This document shows positions 18,383 through 26,583 of a stretch of DNA of 64,000 nucleotides, in pieces. How positions within the stretch are numbered: the stretch's first letter is position 1; each line of letters starts with the position of its first letter. The notes beneath the pieces are model-generated. The model had not been told where the DNA came from. It worked only from the letters and a program-made list of their open reading frames with translations, and did no database searches. The stretch is from contig CAZMGV010000001.1 of the NCBI GenBank assembly GCA_964565925.1, forward strand, positions 372,001 through 436,000, written 5' to 3'. This DNA comes from CAZMGV01 sp964565925. GTDB taxonomy: Bacteria; JAGRBM01; JAHCIT01. The translations under genes and the position numbers were made by a program.

Positions 18383-18798
18383 GGGGGCAATCAGCGCCGC
18401 GACGGCTGCCAGACAAAGGTTCATCCACAGCTCTTCGATCTGAGCCGCCACCGTTGTGCCCGGGGCCGCAGGGGCCGCCTCTTTCGCCGCTTCCGGTTCG
18501 GGTGTCATGGGGGGATTGTAGCGGTTGGCGGGAGCCCTTAGGAGCGCCGTTCCGCAATTGCACCTCCCCCTCCCCTTTTCCCCCGAAATTCCCGCCAGTT
18601 ACCAACTGTGACATACCGTGACACACAGGTTTGATAGGGTGCTTTGCAGGTTATGGAGCGGCCTCTAGGAAGGCCTGTGCCCTCGGTTCTGCCCTTCGAG
18701 ATGTCCGTGTGGTTCGACAAGCTCACCACGAACGGACTCCTCAGGGCGAACGGGAACCGCATGGCACAAGGCCGGGCCGCTAAAGAGGAGAAACGACC
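18185..18798. other. Repeat-rich intergenic region without a convincing gene
   Basis: About 610 bp hold the composite repeat copy 1 (to 18382), a further TTCGACAAGCTCACCACGAACG/CTCAGGGCGAACGG unit near 18708-18754, and the presumed promoter of the 18799 gene. Short frames here (for example 18508-18323 on the minus strand) end inside repeat DNA and are not credible. Confidence 0.7.
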
Positions 18799-19866
18799 AT
18801 GCTGCGAAACCCCGATCTGCCGCACTACCAGCCGAGCGCGACCATCAACTGCCTGGTGCAGGCGATGCGAACGCCCGATCCGATCATCGCCCGCAATTTG
18901 TTTTTAGAGGCCCGGGCGCGGGTGCTGCAGGGGGCTGTCTATTTAGGCGCCTGGACGAAGAACGACCGGATCGCCTGCGAGAGCCACAAGCTCACCCTGC
19001 GCGAAACCAATCGTCTGTACCAGGACTACGACCGGATCGCGTTCGAGGCGCAGCGGCTGCGCGACTCGCAGGGCGTTGCAGAGGCTGCCAGGCACGCCGA
19101 CCTGCACAAGGGCCGCCACCGCCCCGTCACGGCCAGCCAAGAGGACTATCTTCCGCCGCTGGAAGGTCCGGAGCAAGCCACACCTGAACAGCGGGACGAA
19201 GCGGCCGCCATTCTGGAGTTCCAGAACCTCGAAGCCGAGCGCGGAACGCTCGAGTGCATCAGCCGGTTCTTTAAGGACCTAAACACATTGGAAATTTCTC
19301 CGCAGCTCCGCAACCGCCCGGAAAAGCTGGAGAATCTGGCGAAGGAACTTGTGGACGGAATCCCCGCCGAGGTGCTGGACGGGGTGGCGGATTCAATGGC
19401 GGATATGCATCCGCTGAACCTGGGGATGGTACGAGGAGGGGACACAGACTCATCCGGCCTTCGGCCACCTTCTCTACAGGCAGAGAAGGCGGAAACCGTT
19501 CGTGGTGAGCCTGTCGAACCATACGGTTCCGCCGTTCAGCCCGCCGTTCCACCCTTCGACAGGCTCAGGGCGAACGGAACGGAGACGCTGTGCGCCGATG
19601 AGATCGCCCTCTCTACTTGTAGAGAGGGTGCCCCGGAGGGGCGGGTGAGTCCGCCTGAATCCCCGGGGGAACCCTTCCAGCCGCCTGAACCCTTCCACAC
19701 GACCGCCGCGCGGCTCGACAGGTCCGACTCGGTCACCAGCATGGAATACTGGTCGCCGGAACTGGCGACGGAACCGGACCCCTTCGACGCCGACCACCGG
19801 GAGCGCGTGGCGCGGATGCGCGTGGAACAGGAAGGCGGGCAGGAGGCGGAACGGGAGACGGAGTGA
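18799..19866 (+). CDS. Hypothetical protein interrupted in frame by a palindromic repeat
   Basis: A 355-residue protein of unknown family. Residues 1-213 are a soluble, mostly helical domain rich in Glu, Arg and Leu. Residues about 214-287 are encoded by a copy of the composite palindromic repeat found at 18183-18382 and look non-native (GLRPPSLQAEKAETV, PFDRLRANG). Residues about 288-355 are acidic and Pro-rich. The repeat keeps the frame open, so a lengthened product is possible, but the gene may be decaying. It has no recognisable motif, signal peptide or membrane segment. Confidence 0.6.
   Translation: MLRNPDLPHYQPSATINCLVQAMRTPDPIIARNLFLEARARVLQGAVYLGAWTKNDRIACESHKLTLRETNRLYQDYDRIAFEAQRLRDSQGVAEAARHADLHKGRHRPVTASQEDYLPPLEGPEQATPEQRDEAAAILEFQNLEAERGTLECISRFFKDLNTLEISPQLRNRPEKLENLAKELVDGIPAEVLDGVADSMADMHPLNLGMVRGGDTDSSGLRPPSLQAEKAETVRGEPVEPYGSAVQPAVPPFDRLRANGTETLCADEIALSTCREGAPEGRVSPPESPGEPFQPPEPFHTTAARLDRSDSVTSMEYWSPELATEPDPFDADHRERVARMRVEQEGGQEAERETE
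19441..19655. repeat. Composite MITE-like palindromic repeat, copy 2, inside a coding frame
   Basis: The first about 70 nt are near-identical to copy 1. It carries terminal hairpins CCTTCTCT/AGAGAAGG on the left and CCCTCTCTAC/GTAGAGAGGG plus GCCCC/GGGGC on the right, with outer inverted ends GACTCA/TGAGTC. It lies wholly within the 18799-19866 frame. Confidence 0.75.
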
Positions 19867-19964
19867 GGGGGCCGTTTGCATGGGCCGCCTGACCGGTTAG
19901 GCTTTCCCGAACAGTTTTGAGCCGGTTCCGATTCGGTACTGAAACAGGGGTTTGGAAGCAGCAG

Positions 19965-21530
19965 ATGTCGTTAGGCCAGTTCCTAGTAAAAGAGAAGTTC
20001 GTCACTGCGCAGCAGATCGACGACGCCTTGAACTCGCAGGTGATCTACGGCGGGCGGCTGGGGACGAACCTGCTCGAGATCGGGGCGCTGGACGAACGCA
20101 ACCTCGCCAAGGCGCTCTCCAAGTTCCACCGGGTGAAGGCGCTGGACCCGATGGCGCCGCTCAACGTCCGCCCCGACGCCTTCGACCTGATCTCGCGCCA
20201 CTTCGCCCGCAAATACAACTGCATCCCGCTCTGGATGGAGGGGCAGAAGCTCTACGTGGCGACCAGCGACCCCCGCAACCAGTTCAGCCTGGAGGCGGTG
20301 GCGCGGGTGACGGGCCGCCAGATCGTGCCGCTGGTGCTGCCGGAGATCCGGTTCTACGCGGCGCTGGAAAAATTTTACAACGTCCGCCGCGAGCTCAGAT
20401 ACGTCACGCTGTCGATGAAGCTGATCGAGCGCGAGCGGCGCAAGAAGGCCGCCAAGACCAAGCCCAAGGCCGAGGAGGCCGCCGCCAGGGCCGCCGTCCC
20501 CTCCGAAGACCTCATGTCCGAGGAAGTGTTCGGCGAGCAGATGAACGCGCTGCAGAAGAAGCAGGGCACGGTCGAGAGTCCGGCGGAAGGCGAGCCGCTG
20601 CCGGAGTCGCATCCGTTCGGGGCGCCGGAGACGCCGGTCCAGAAGGCGCCGCCCCCGCAGCAGCGGCCGTCGCAACTGCCGCCCCGCCCCTCGGCTCCGC
20701 CGCCTGTACAGAGGGCACCGGCAGCCCCGGCCGGCGGACGGACCGCGCCGCCTCCGGCGGGCGCGGCGGCTGGCGCGTCCATGCCGCCCGACCCCAACAC
20801 CATGACCCAGGTGCCGTTCGCGTCGCAGGGCGTGCAGGTGATCGACCGCGCGGCGCTGGCCCGGGCCGAGGCCGAGAGCGCGGAAGAGATCCTCGACATC
20901 GACGAGGCGGACATCATCGAGCTGGAAGAGGTGGAGCCGATCGAGGAGGTGGTGGTCGCCGCTTCCGCCGTCCCGGGCGCGCCCGAAGAGGAAGAGATCC
21001 TCGAGGCCGACGAAGAACCCGCCTATACGAAGATCGACCTGCCCACCGCGCAGCAGATCATCGCCGAGGCGAAGTCGCGCGACGACATCGCGCGCGCGGC
21101 GGTGTCGCTGGCGCTCTCCACCATGAGCCGGACCATCATCTTCATGGTGAAGGGCAACCTGGTGCTGGGCTGGGACGGCGCCGGGGAGCACGTGGACCGC
21201 GACACGGTGAAGTCGCTCGTGGTACCGCTCACGGTGCCGAGCGCGTTCAAGTTCGTGCACGACACGCGGGCGCCGTTCGTGGGTCCGCTGCCCGCCACCG
21301 AGACCAACGACAAGTTCCTGCAGCTCCTTGGCGGCGCACGCCCCAAGTCCAGCGTGCTGTTCCCCATCCTGTTCCGGGGCCGCGTGGTGAACGTGATCTA
21401 CGGGGACTCGGGGCCCGGCAAGTTCGCCTCGACGGATATCTCGGACCTGCAGATCCTCTCGCCCAGGATCCCGGCCACCTTCGAGAAGCTCATCACCGAG
21501 CGCAAGAAGAAGGTGCAGCCCAATGCGTAA
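19965..21530 (+). CDS. GspE N-terminal (MshEN)-domain protein with acidic/Pro linker, no ATPase
   Basis: A 521-residue protein. Residues 1-145 match the N-terminal domain of type II secretion/type IV pilus ATPases (SLGQFLVKEKFVTAQQIDDAL, GTNLLEIGALDE, YVATSDP), a module that can bind c-di-GMP in some families. Residues about 215-290 are Pro/Ala-rich, about 310-350 strongly acidic, and the last 170 a folded domain possibly GAF-like. No Walker motifs exist, so it is not a secretion motor. ATG 19965 is chosen by domain start with a GGAAG upstream. A membrane protein gene follows after 33 bp. Confidence 0.75.
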   Translation: MSLGQFLVKEKFVTAQQIDDALNSQVIYGGRLGTNLLEIGALDERNLAKALSKFHRVKALDPMAPLNVRPDAFDLISRHFARKYNCIPLWMEGQKLYVATSDPRNQFSLEAVARVTGRQIVPLVLPEIRFYAALEKFYNVRRELRYVTLSMKLIERERRKKAAKTKPKAEEAAARAAVPSEDLMSEEVFGEQMNALQKKQGTVESPAEGEPLPESHPFGAPETPVQKAPPPQQRPSQLPPRPSAPPPVQRAPAAPAGGRTAPPPAGAAAGASMPPDPNTMTQVPFASQGVQVIDRAALARAEAESAEEILDIDEADIIELEEVEPIEEVVVAASAVPGAPEEEEILEADEEPAYTKIDLPTAQQIIAEAKSRDDIARAAVSLALSTMSRTIIFMVKGNLVLGWDGAGEHVDRDTVKSLVVPLTVPSAFKFVHDTRAPFVGPLPATETNDKFLQLLGGARPKSSVLFPILFRGRVVNVIYGDSGPGKFASTDISDLQILSPRIPATFEKLITERKKKVQPNA

Positions 21531-21563
21531 CCCCACGCGCAGAAGCGCCTAGAGACCTCCGCC

Positions 21564-22076
21564 ATGACCCCTACCCTCATGCCCCTGCGCCGGCGGCTCG
21601 CCGTGTTCGCCTTCTCGCTGGTGGCGGCGGTGCCGCTGGTGGTGACGGTGTTCAACCTGCGCGAGGAGGCCCGGCTGGAGCGGCTCCTGGGGGACAGCCC
21701 CAAGCTGTTCCTGGACGGCACGGTGGTGCGCTCGGGCCAGCGGGAGTCCGACGGCAGCCGCGCCGTCTATGCCGAATACACCTGGACCTTCGGCGGGGCC
21801 TCCTACCGGGGCGCCTCCCGGCTCAACATCCCCGACGTGGTCCGCCCCGGTCCCGGCGACCGGATCATCCTGATGTCGGAGCCAGGCGACCCGTCGTTCG
21901 CCGTGCCGACCAAGCTGTTCCGGGAGCCCGGCCGTCTGGGGCGGCTCCGGCTGCTGGCGGCCGTGTTCACGGTGCCGCCCGTGCTGCTCTGGGCGCTGCT
22001 CGGCTGGGTGACGGTGAAGGCTGTCCGGGAAGGCAGGGCCGGCCGGCAAGCCGTGCCCGGGCGGGAGGCCGCCTAG
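21564..22076 (+). CDS. DUF3592-like membrane protein
   Basis: A 170-residue protein with two hydrophobic helices, at about 12-30 and 128-148, flanking an extracytoplasmic domain of beta character (DGTVVRSGQRESDG, YTWTFGGASYRGAS, VVRPGPGDRI). This layout is typical of DUF3592 proteins of unknown function. It follows the GspE-N gene by 33 bp on the same strand, so the two are probably co-transcribed. It converges on bufC with only 10 bp between stop codons. Confidence 0.65.
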   Translation: MTPTLMPLRRRLAVFAFSLVAAVPLVVTVFNLREEARLERLLGDSPKLFLDGTVVRSGQRESDGSRAVYAEYTWTFGGASYRGASRLNIPDVVRPGPGDRIILMSEPGDPSFAVPTKLFREPGRLGRLRLLAAVFTVPPVLLWALLGWVTVKAVREGRAGRQAVPGREAA

Positions 22077-22086
22077 GCGGCGGCGG

Positions 22087-23043
22087 TCAGGGAGTGGCTA
22101 TGCCCGTACCGCTGACCATGCCGCTGAAGAGGCCCGACGACACCCAGCTCTCGAACCACCGGGCGACGGGCAAGCCGCTACCTCCGTCAGGTTCAGCGGT
22201 TGCTTCGGCAGCCGCTGCGTCAGTGGCCGCGGCTTCGGTAGCTGCTTCGAGCGCCTGCCAGACGGTCCCGCCGGCCATGAGCCTCGCCAGCGCGGCGTGC
22301 TCGGGTGCCTCCAGCCTGCGCACCACCACGTCGTACCCCGCCTCGTGGCCAGGCCGGCGGCTTGGCGGGTGGTCTGGCCGGTGGCCCGTCCGGTGGACCA
22401 CCAGCCGCTCGGGGTTGTTCTCCACCCGTACGTTGAACTCCGCGTCCGGCGCCCCCCGCAGCTCGCGGATGGTGGCAATGGGCCAGGTGGAGTCCATCAG
22501 CACCGTCTCCGGCTGGAATGTGAACCGGCAGTCGCCCAGCCTCTCCGGCCCCACGGCGGCGAGTGTCTTCGGGTCCAGGGGCTCCTTCGCCCAGGCATGG
22601 AACGCCCGCATGGCGGCCCGGTCGAGTGCGGCCAGCTCCGGCAGGAACGGCAGCGGGCCGGTCAGGGGGTCCGTATGAAGGAACTCCGGGAGCTGATCCC
22701 CCACGGCCGACAGGTTGTAGCTGCGGGACGGGTGCCTCACGGCGTAACGGCCCGCGAGGCTCAGGAACGCCTGGTCCCCCAGCACCCGCTTTACCGAGGG
22801 ATAGGTCTCCGTGAGCGCCTCGTATATCCGGGTCGGGTAGCCGCCCGCATAGACGTCGAGGCGTCGGGTGTCTGTCATGCCAGCCCGGGGAGCGAGCACA
22901 TCCCGCCAGTCGCGGCCGCCCAGTCTCTCGCTGAGTTCGTCCGGGGCGCCTTCGATGATCGCCTCCGGTCCCCTCGGGTCGGTGACGATCCAGTACATAA
23001 AAGCCTGAAGTTCAGAGAGCGGCATCGGCGGCAGCTTTATCAC
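22087..23043 (-). CDS. bufC: BufC/HvfC-type (DUF2063) partner of MNIO enzyme
   Basis: A 318-residue DUF2063 protein, annotated in databases as a putative DNA-binding domain. In bufferin systems it is the RRE-like partner that presents the BufA precursor to the MNIO BufB. N-terminal LSELQAFMYWIVTDP and the RLDVYAGGYPTRIYEAL segment followed by YPSVKRVLGD are characteristic. A low-complexity Ala/Glu/Thr stretch near residue 280 is unusual. The GTG start at 23043 overlaps the bufB stop by 4 nt (GTGA). A longer upstream frame is a bufB shadow. Last gene of the operon. Confidence 0.85.
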   Translation of the reverse strand: MIKLPPMPLSELQAFMYWIVTDPRGPEAIIEGAPDELSERLGGRDWRDVLAPRAGMTDTRRLDVYAGGYPTRIYEALTETYPSVKRVLGDQAFLSLAGRYAVRHPSRSYNLSAVGDQLPEFLHTDPLTGPLPFLPELAALDRAAMRAFHAWAKEPLDPKTLAAVGPERLGDCRFTFQPETVLMDSTWPIATIRELRGAPDAEFNVRVENNPERLVVHRTGHRPDHPPSRRPGHEAGYDVVVRRLEAPEHAALARLMAGGTVWQALEAATEAAATDAAAAEATAEPDGGSGLPVARWFESWVSSGLFSGMVSGTGIATP

Positions 23044-23897
23044 ACGGCCACCTTCTGCGGGTTCCGTGCCCCTGCCAGCGCCGCAGCTGCGGCGCGCCGG
23101 GCGCGCCCGTTCTCGGCGAGCAGGTCGGCCAGCGGCGGCAGCTCCGAGTCCCATTCGACAAGCGTCGGCACAAGCCGGCCGAGCCGGGCGATGGTGGTTT
23201 TATACAGTTCCCACACCGGCGGGCTCACCAGCGCGTTGTGGGTGTCGAACAGATACGTCCCCATATCTGTGTATCCGGCCAGGTGGATCTGGTGGACGGA
23301 CTCCAGCGGCACGTTTCTGACGAATTCGGTTGGGTCAAAGTTGTGGTTTACCGAGTTCACGTAGATGTTGTTCACATCCAGCAGGATCCCGCAACCGGAC
23401 TTCTTCACGATGGCCGAGAGGAACTCCCACTCGGGCATCTCCGACTGCTCGTACCAGATATACGAGGAGATATTCTCGAGCAGAATCTGCCGGCCGAGCA
23501 CTTCCTGCACCTGGCTGACGCGCCGGACGACGTGGTCAATCGCCCCGGCGGTGTGCGGCATCGGAAGCAGGTCGTGGGTGTTGTGACCGCCCACGCCGGT
23601 CCAGCAGAGGTGGTCACTGACCAGCGGCGGCTGAATCCTCTCAATCAGCGCCTTGAGCCGTTCCAGATAGCGGCCGGAAACCGGGTCGGTGCTGCCTATC
23701 GAAAGCCCCACACCATGAAGAACGACGAGGCGGTCGCGGCGAACCGCTTCCAGCACCGCCAGCGGCCGCCCGCCGGTATCCATGTAGTTTTCGGAAATGA
23801 CCTCGAACCAGTCAGCACCGTCAGGTTCCGACGCACGCCCGTCGAGCACCTCCTGATAGTGCTCGGTCCTGAGGCCGATCCCGAAGCCTTCGTTCAC
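23040..23897 (-). CDS. bufB: BufB/HvfB-type multinuclear non-heme iron oxidative enzyme (MNIO, DUF692)
   Basis: A 285-residue DUF692 TIM-barrel enzyme. MNIOs use a di- or tri-iron centre to oxidise cysteines of a RiPP-like precursor into metal-binding groups. Candidate metal ligands are His61 (LHGVG), Asp95/His96 (SDHLCW), Glu141 (LLENIS), Asp174/Asn177 (LDVNN), His205 (IHLAG) and Glu248/Asp250 (VEWDSE). The GTG start at 23897 lies 8 bp past the yceI stop. An upstream in-frame extension is Arg-rich shadow sequence. It is coupled to bufC. Substrate is presumably the BufA precursor encoded upstream. Confidence 0.93.
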   Translation of the reverse strand: MNEGFGIGLRTEHYQEVLDGRASEPDGADWFEVISENYMDTGGRPLAVLEAVRRDRLVVLHGVGLSIGSTDPVSGRYLERLKALIERIQPPLVSDHLCWTGVGGHNTHDLLPMPHTAGAIDHVVRRVSQVQEVLGRQILLENISSYIWYEQSEMPEWEFLSAIVKKSGCGILLDVNNIYVNSVNHNFDPTEFVRNVPLESVHQIHLAGYTDMGTYLFDTHNALVSPPVWELYKTTIARLGRLVPTLVEWDSELPPLADLLAENGRARRAAAAALAGARNPQKVAV

Positions 23898-23905
23898 TGA
23901 ACAGG

Positions 23906-24529
23906 CTACTTCTTCGCCGGTTCTGCAGCCGGAACAGGCGCATCCGAGCTTGCCTCGATGTCGAGGTTGATCGTCACTTCGTCGCCCACGAGCACACCGC
24001 CTGCTTCGACCGGCGCGTTCCAGGTGAGCCCGTAATCCTTGCGGTTCAGCTTCGTCGTGGCGGAGAAGCCGGCCTTGCGGTTGCCCCACGGGTCGGAACC
24101 TGCACCGTTGAAAGACGCTTCCAGCACGACATCTTTCGTCACGCCGTGCATCGACAGCTTGCCGGTGATCTTCGCCTTGTTCTTGCCCGTCATCTTCACC
24201 TTCGTGCTCTCGAAGGTCATCGACGGATAGTGTTCCACATCGAAGAAATCCTTGCTCCGGAGGTGTTCGTCGCGCTTCTCGGTCCCGGTATCGATACTCT
24301 TCACGTCGATCGTCGCCTTCACAGAACTCTTCTCCGGGCTCTTGGCGTCATAGTTGATGATTGCGTCGTAGGTCTTGAACTGGCCCTTGACGGTCGAGAA
24401 CAGGTGGCGGATCGAGAAACCGACGGTCGAGTGCTCGGCATCGATCTTGAACGGTTCGGCGCGCGCGGCGGCCGGAATAACGAACGCGGCGGCCAGCACC
24501 AGTGCAGCGACATTGCGGTGGGTCTTCAT
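23906..24529 (-). CDS. YceI-family periplasmic lipid-binding protein
   Basis: A 207-residue secreted protein: signal peptide 1-24 (cleavage near ARA-EP), then the YceI lipocalin-like fold with the opening KIDAEHSTVGFSIRHL, DVKSIDTG.EKRDEHLRS.DFFD and the C-terminal NRKDYGLTWN. YceI proteins bind polyisoprenoids or amides in the periplasm. Its position between bufA and bufB, with an 8-bp gap to bufB, implies co-expression with the bufferin machinery. Whether it has a direct role with bufferin is unknown. Confidence 0.93.
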   Translation of the reverse strand: MKTHRNVAALVLAAAFVIPAAARAEPFKIDAEHSTVGFSIRHLFSTVKGQFKTYDAIINYDAKSPEKSSVKATIDVKSIDTGTEKRDEHLRSKDFFDVEHYPSMTFESTKVKMTGKNKAKITGKLSMHGVTKDVVLEASFNGAGSDPWGNRKAGFSATTKLNRKDYGLTWNAPVEAGGVLVGDEVTINLDIEASSDAPVPAAEPAKK

Positions 24530-24619
24530 AGAATATTGTCCCTATTACTGTTTGGGTTCGGATGAAACGGGGCGACCGTCGCGGAATCTATCCGCTACCG
24601 GCCGCCCCGCAGTAACCTG

Positions 24620-24880
24620 TTACTTCTTCGCGTCGACCGGGGTAAGCGAGCCGCCCTGGATCTTGAGGCACGTGTCCTTGTCGATCTTCAGCCAGCCCTG
24701 TCCCTTGCATTCGTTCTTGCCGGCGCAGGAGTGCCCTTTGCCGCCGCAGGCGCCAGTACCCTTGCACTTGTTGACGCCGTAGCACTCGTCGCCTCCGGCC
24801 TTAACAGCCGAGGGAGTCGCCACCGCGCCCGCCATAATGCCGGCCATCGCCGCTCCGAGTATGAGTTTCTTCGTGTCCAT
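24620..24880 (-). CDS. bufA: Bufferin precursor (BufA2-like cysteine-rich exported peptide)
   Basis: An 86-residue exported peptide. The signal peptide is residues 1-28 (AVKA-GG). The mature part is rich in Gly, Lys and Cys, with six cysteines at 33, 39, 45, 52, 58 and 71 in two similar blocks (ECYGVNKCKG, NECKGQGW). This matches bufferins: peptides modified by MNIO/BufC, exported and able to bind copper. First gene of bufA-yceI-bufB-bufC. A copper-box-like palindrome lies 188 bp upstream. Subfamily assignment (BufA2-like) is by motif resemblance only. Confidence 0.85.
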   Translation of the reverse strand: MDTKKLILGAAMAGIMAGAVATPSAVKAGGDECYGVNKCKGTGACGGKGHSCAGKNECKGQGWLKIDKDTCLKIQGGSLTPVDAKK

Positions 24881-25001
24881 GTGTGAACTGCCTTCCTTCG
24901 TGTGAGGTTTTTATTGTTGTTATGACGGACCGGCGGCACCAGGCCATACGGCCCTTCCCCGCCCCTTTCCGGTTTCCCATAGGTCCCTGAACCCCCCGAT
25001 T

Positions 25002-25010
25002 CTGTTACAG
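25002..25010 (-). promoter_or_regulatory. Possible ECF-type -35 element upstream of bufA
   Basis: CTGTAACAG (minus strand), about 120 nt upstream of bufA, contains the GTAAC core used by several ECF sigma factors that drive bufferin-type operons. No convincing matching -10 was found, so this is weak. Confidence 0.2.
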
Positions 25011-25067
25011 GGAAATATTCAAAGGAAAGGGACGGCCCCAGGAAACCGTGCAATGCCGCAAACTGAA

Positions 25068-25081
25068 TGACAGTATTGTCA
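25068..25081 (-). promoter_or_regulatory. CopR/CusR-type copper box upstream of the bufferin operon
   Basis: TGACA-N4-TGTCA, continuing as TGTCAT on the minus strand. This matches the published cop-box consensus TGACA-N4-TGTNAT for CopR/CusR response regulators. It sits between the argJ stop and bufA, on the correct side of the operon. Confidence 0.55.
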
Positions 25082-25091
25082 CAAACCGTCC

Positions 25092-26282
25092 TTACGACCG
25101 GTAGTCCGCATTGATGCGGATATACCCCTCCGTGAAATCGCAGGTCCAGACCGTATCGGTGGCCTTGCCGGAGGCAAGATCGACAATCACATCGAACTCG
25201 CTGCCCTTCATCTTGAGGGAGGCCGCCTTGTCCGCCTCGGCATCGGGCAGAACGCCCTTGCGCACCAGCGGTACCCCGCCGATCGTCACGCTGAACCGCT
25301 CGCCGTCCAGAGCGACACCCGTCCGGCCCGCCGCCGCGATCAACCGCCCCCAGTTGGGGTCGGCGCCCGCGAACGCCGTCTTGCAGAGCGGCGAGTTGGC
25401 GATGGTAAGCGACGCCCGCCGCGCCTCGGCCGTGCTTTTCGCACCGGTCACGACGATCTTCACCAGCTTGGTCGCCCCTTCACCGTCCGCAACGATCATG
25501 CGCGAGAGATTCGTGCAGACATCAGCCAGCGCGGAGGTGAATTTTGCCAGATCTTTCGACCCGGCCACGAGCGGTTTGTTGCCCGCCGCCCCCGATGCCA
25601 GCACGATGGCCGTATCGTTGGTGGACGTGTCGCCGTCGATCGTGATCGCGTTGAACGACTGGTCCACGGCACCCTTGAACAGCTTCTTGAGCAGCGGTCC
25701 GGAGATAGCCGCATCGGTCACCATGAAACCAAGCATCGTCGCCATGTTCGGAGCGATCATGCCGGCGCCCTTGGAGATACCTTGGACCGTCACCGTCTGG
25801 CCGCCGATCTTCAGATGCGCCTCGGCGAACTTGGGTTTCGTGTCGGTGGTCATGATCGCTTTCGCGAGCGGCTCGAGCGATCCCGGCGCCAGCCGTGCGA
25901 CGAGCGGCGGCAGGTTATCCACCAGCCTCTCGACCCCGATCCGCTGGCCGATGATCCCGGTCGAGGCGACAAGCACTTCCTGCGGCTTCACCTCCAGCAG
26001 TTCAGCAAGCCCCTTCACCGACAGCTTCGCGTCCGCCATGCCGGGCTTTCCGGTGCAGGCATTGGCACGGCCGGCGTTGACGAGCACCGCCCGGGATTTG
26101 GGTGATTTTTTCAGATGCTCCCGGCACAGGGTGACGGGGGCAGCCACAACCTTGCTCTGGGTGAATGCGGCCGCGCTGGCCGCCGGACCGTCGGCGACGA
26201 TCAGCGCCAGATCCGGACGTCCCTTGTACCGCAGATTGGCCTCAAGGGTTGCGAACCGGAAACCTTTGACTATTGAAGACAT
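25092..26282 (-). CDS. argJ: Bifunctional glutamate N-acetyltransferase / ornithine acetyltransferase
   Basis: ArgJ transfers acetyl groups from N-acetylornithine to glutamate in arginine biosynthesis. The 396-residue proenzyme self-cleaves at the Ala181-Thr182 bond in the NMATMLGF motif; Thr182 becomes the nucleophile. Other hallmarks are the GRANACTG loop, STGIIG (oxyanion hole), GDTSTNDT and the C-terminal GYIRINADYRS. It is the gene upstream of bufA, but 211 bp separate them. No other arg gene is nearby. Confidence 0.97.
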   Translation of the reverse strand: MSSIVKGFRFATLEANLRYKGRPDLALIVADGPAASAAAFTQSKVVAAPVTLCREHLKKSPKSRAVLVNAGRANACTGKPGMADAKLSVKGLAELLEVKPQEVLVASTGIIGQRIGVERLVDNLPPLVARLAPGSLEPLAKAIMTTDTKPKFAEAHLKIGGQTVTVQGISKGAGMIAPNMATMLGFMVTDAAISGPLLKKLFKGAVDQSFNAITIDGDTSTNDTAIVLASGAAGNKPLVAGSKDLAKFTSALADVCTNLSRMIVADGEGATKLVKIVVTGAKSTAEARRASLTIANSPLCKTAFAGADPNWGRLIAAAGRTGVALDGERFSVTIGGVPLVRKGVLPDAEADKAASLKMKGSEFDVIVDLASGKATDTVWTCDFTEGYIRINADYRS

Positions 26283-26583
26283 GACTCAAGCCTTTCGGAT
26301 GAACCGGCTGCGTACGGACAAACTGCCGCCGCGCAGCGAGTGGTGGTGACTTCATAGAAACGAATGGAGGGAAAAGAAAGGGGTGGTGCGCCTCAGCGGG
26401 CGCGCAGGACGCGTACGTTCAGACCCTTGAGGAGGGCTGCAGCGGGGAGAATCTTCTGGTGGACGTTTCCGCTCATCTTGGGGGAAGTATGCGGGATCGG
26501 CGGCTGGAGCGCAAGCACGTTGAGAAACCGGCGCCGAAACGGTACCTTTCGGAGGTTTAAACTTAACGGGATTGGATTCAGAC
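26283..26583. other. Divergent intergenic region between argJ and a lipoprotein gene
   Basis: About 300 bp that must hold the promoters of both divergent units. No clear -35/-10 pair, operator or terminator was recognised. A 27-codon minus-strand frame ending at 26394 lacks a Shine-Dalgarno and is not supported as a gene. Confidence 0.4.

Noticed and set aside
18323..18508. 61-codon minus-strand frame with a hydrophobic segment
   Set aside because: Its C-terminus is encoded by the composite repeat (FALSLSKG) and there is no Shine-Dalgarno.
19952..22678. 908-codon plus-strand frame across three genes
   Set aside because: Frame-shifted shadow of the GspE-N and DUF3592 genes and antisense to bufC; the composition is Arg/Gly/Ala/Pro noise.
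26394..26492. 27-codon minus-strand frame upstream of argJ ending in VRVLRAR, considered as an arginine leader peptide
   Set aside because: It has too few arginines in a row, no Shine-Dalgarno and no attenuator hairpin before argJ.
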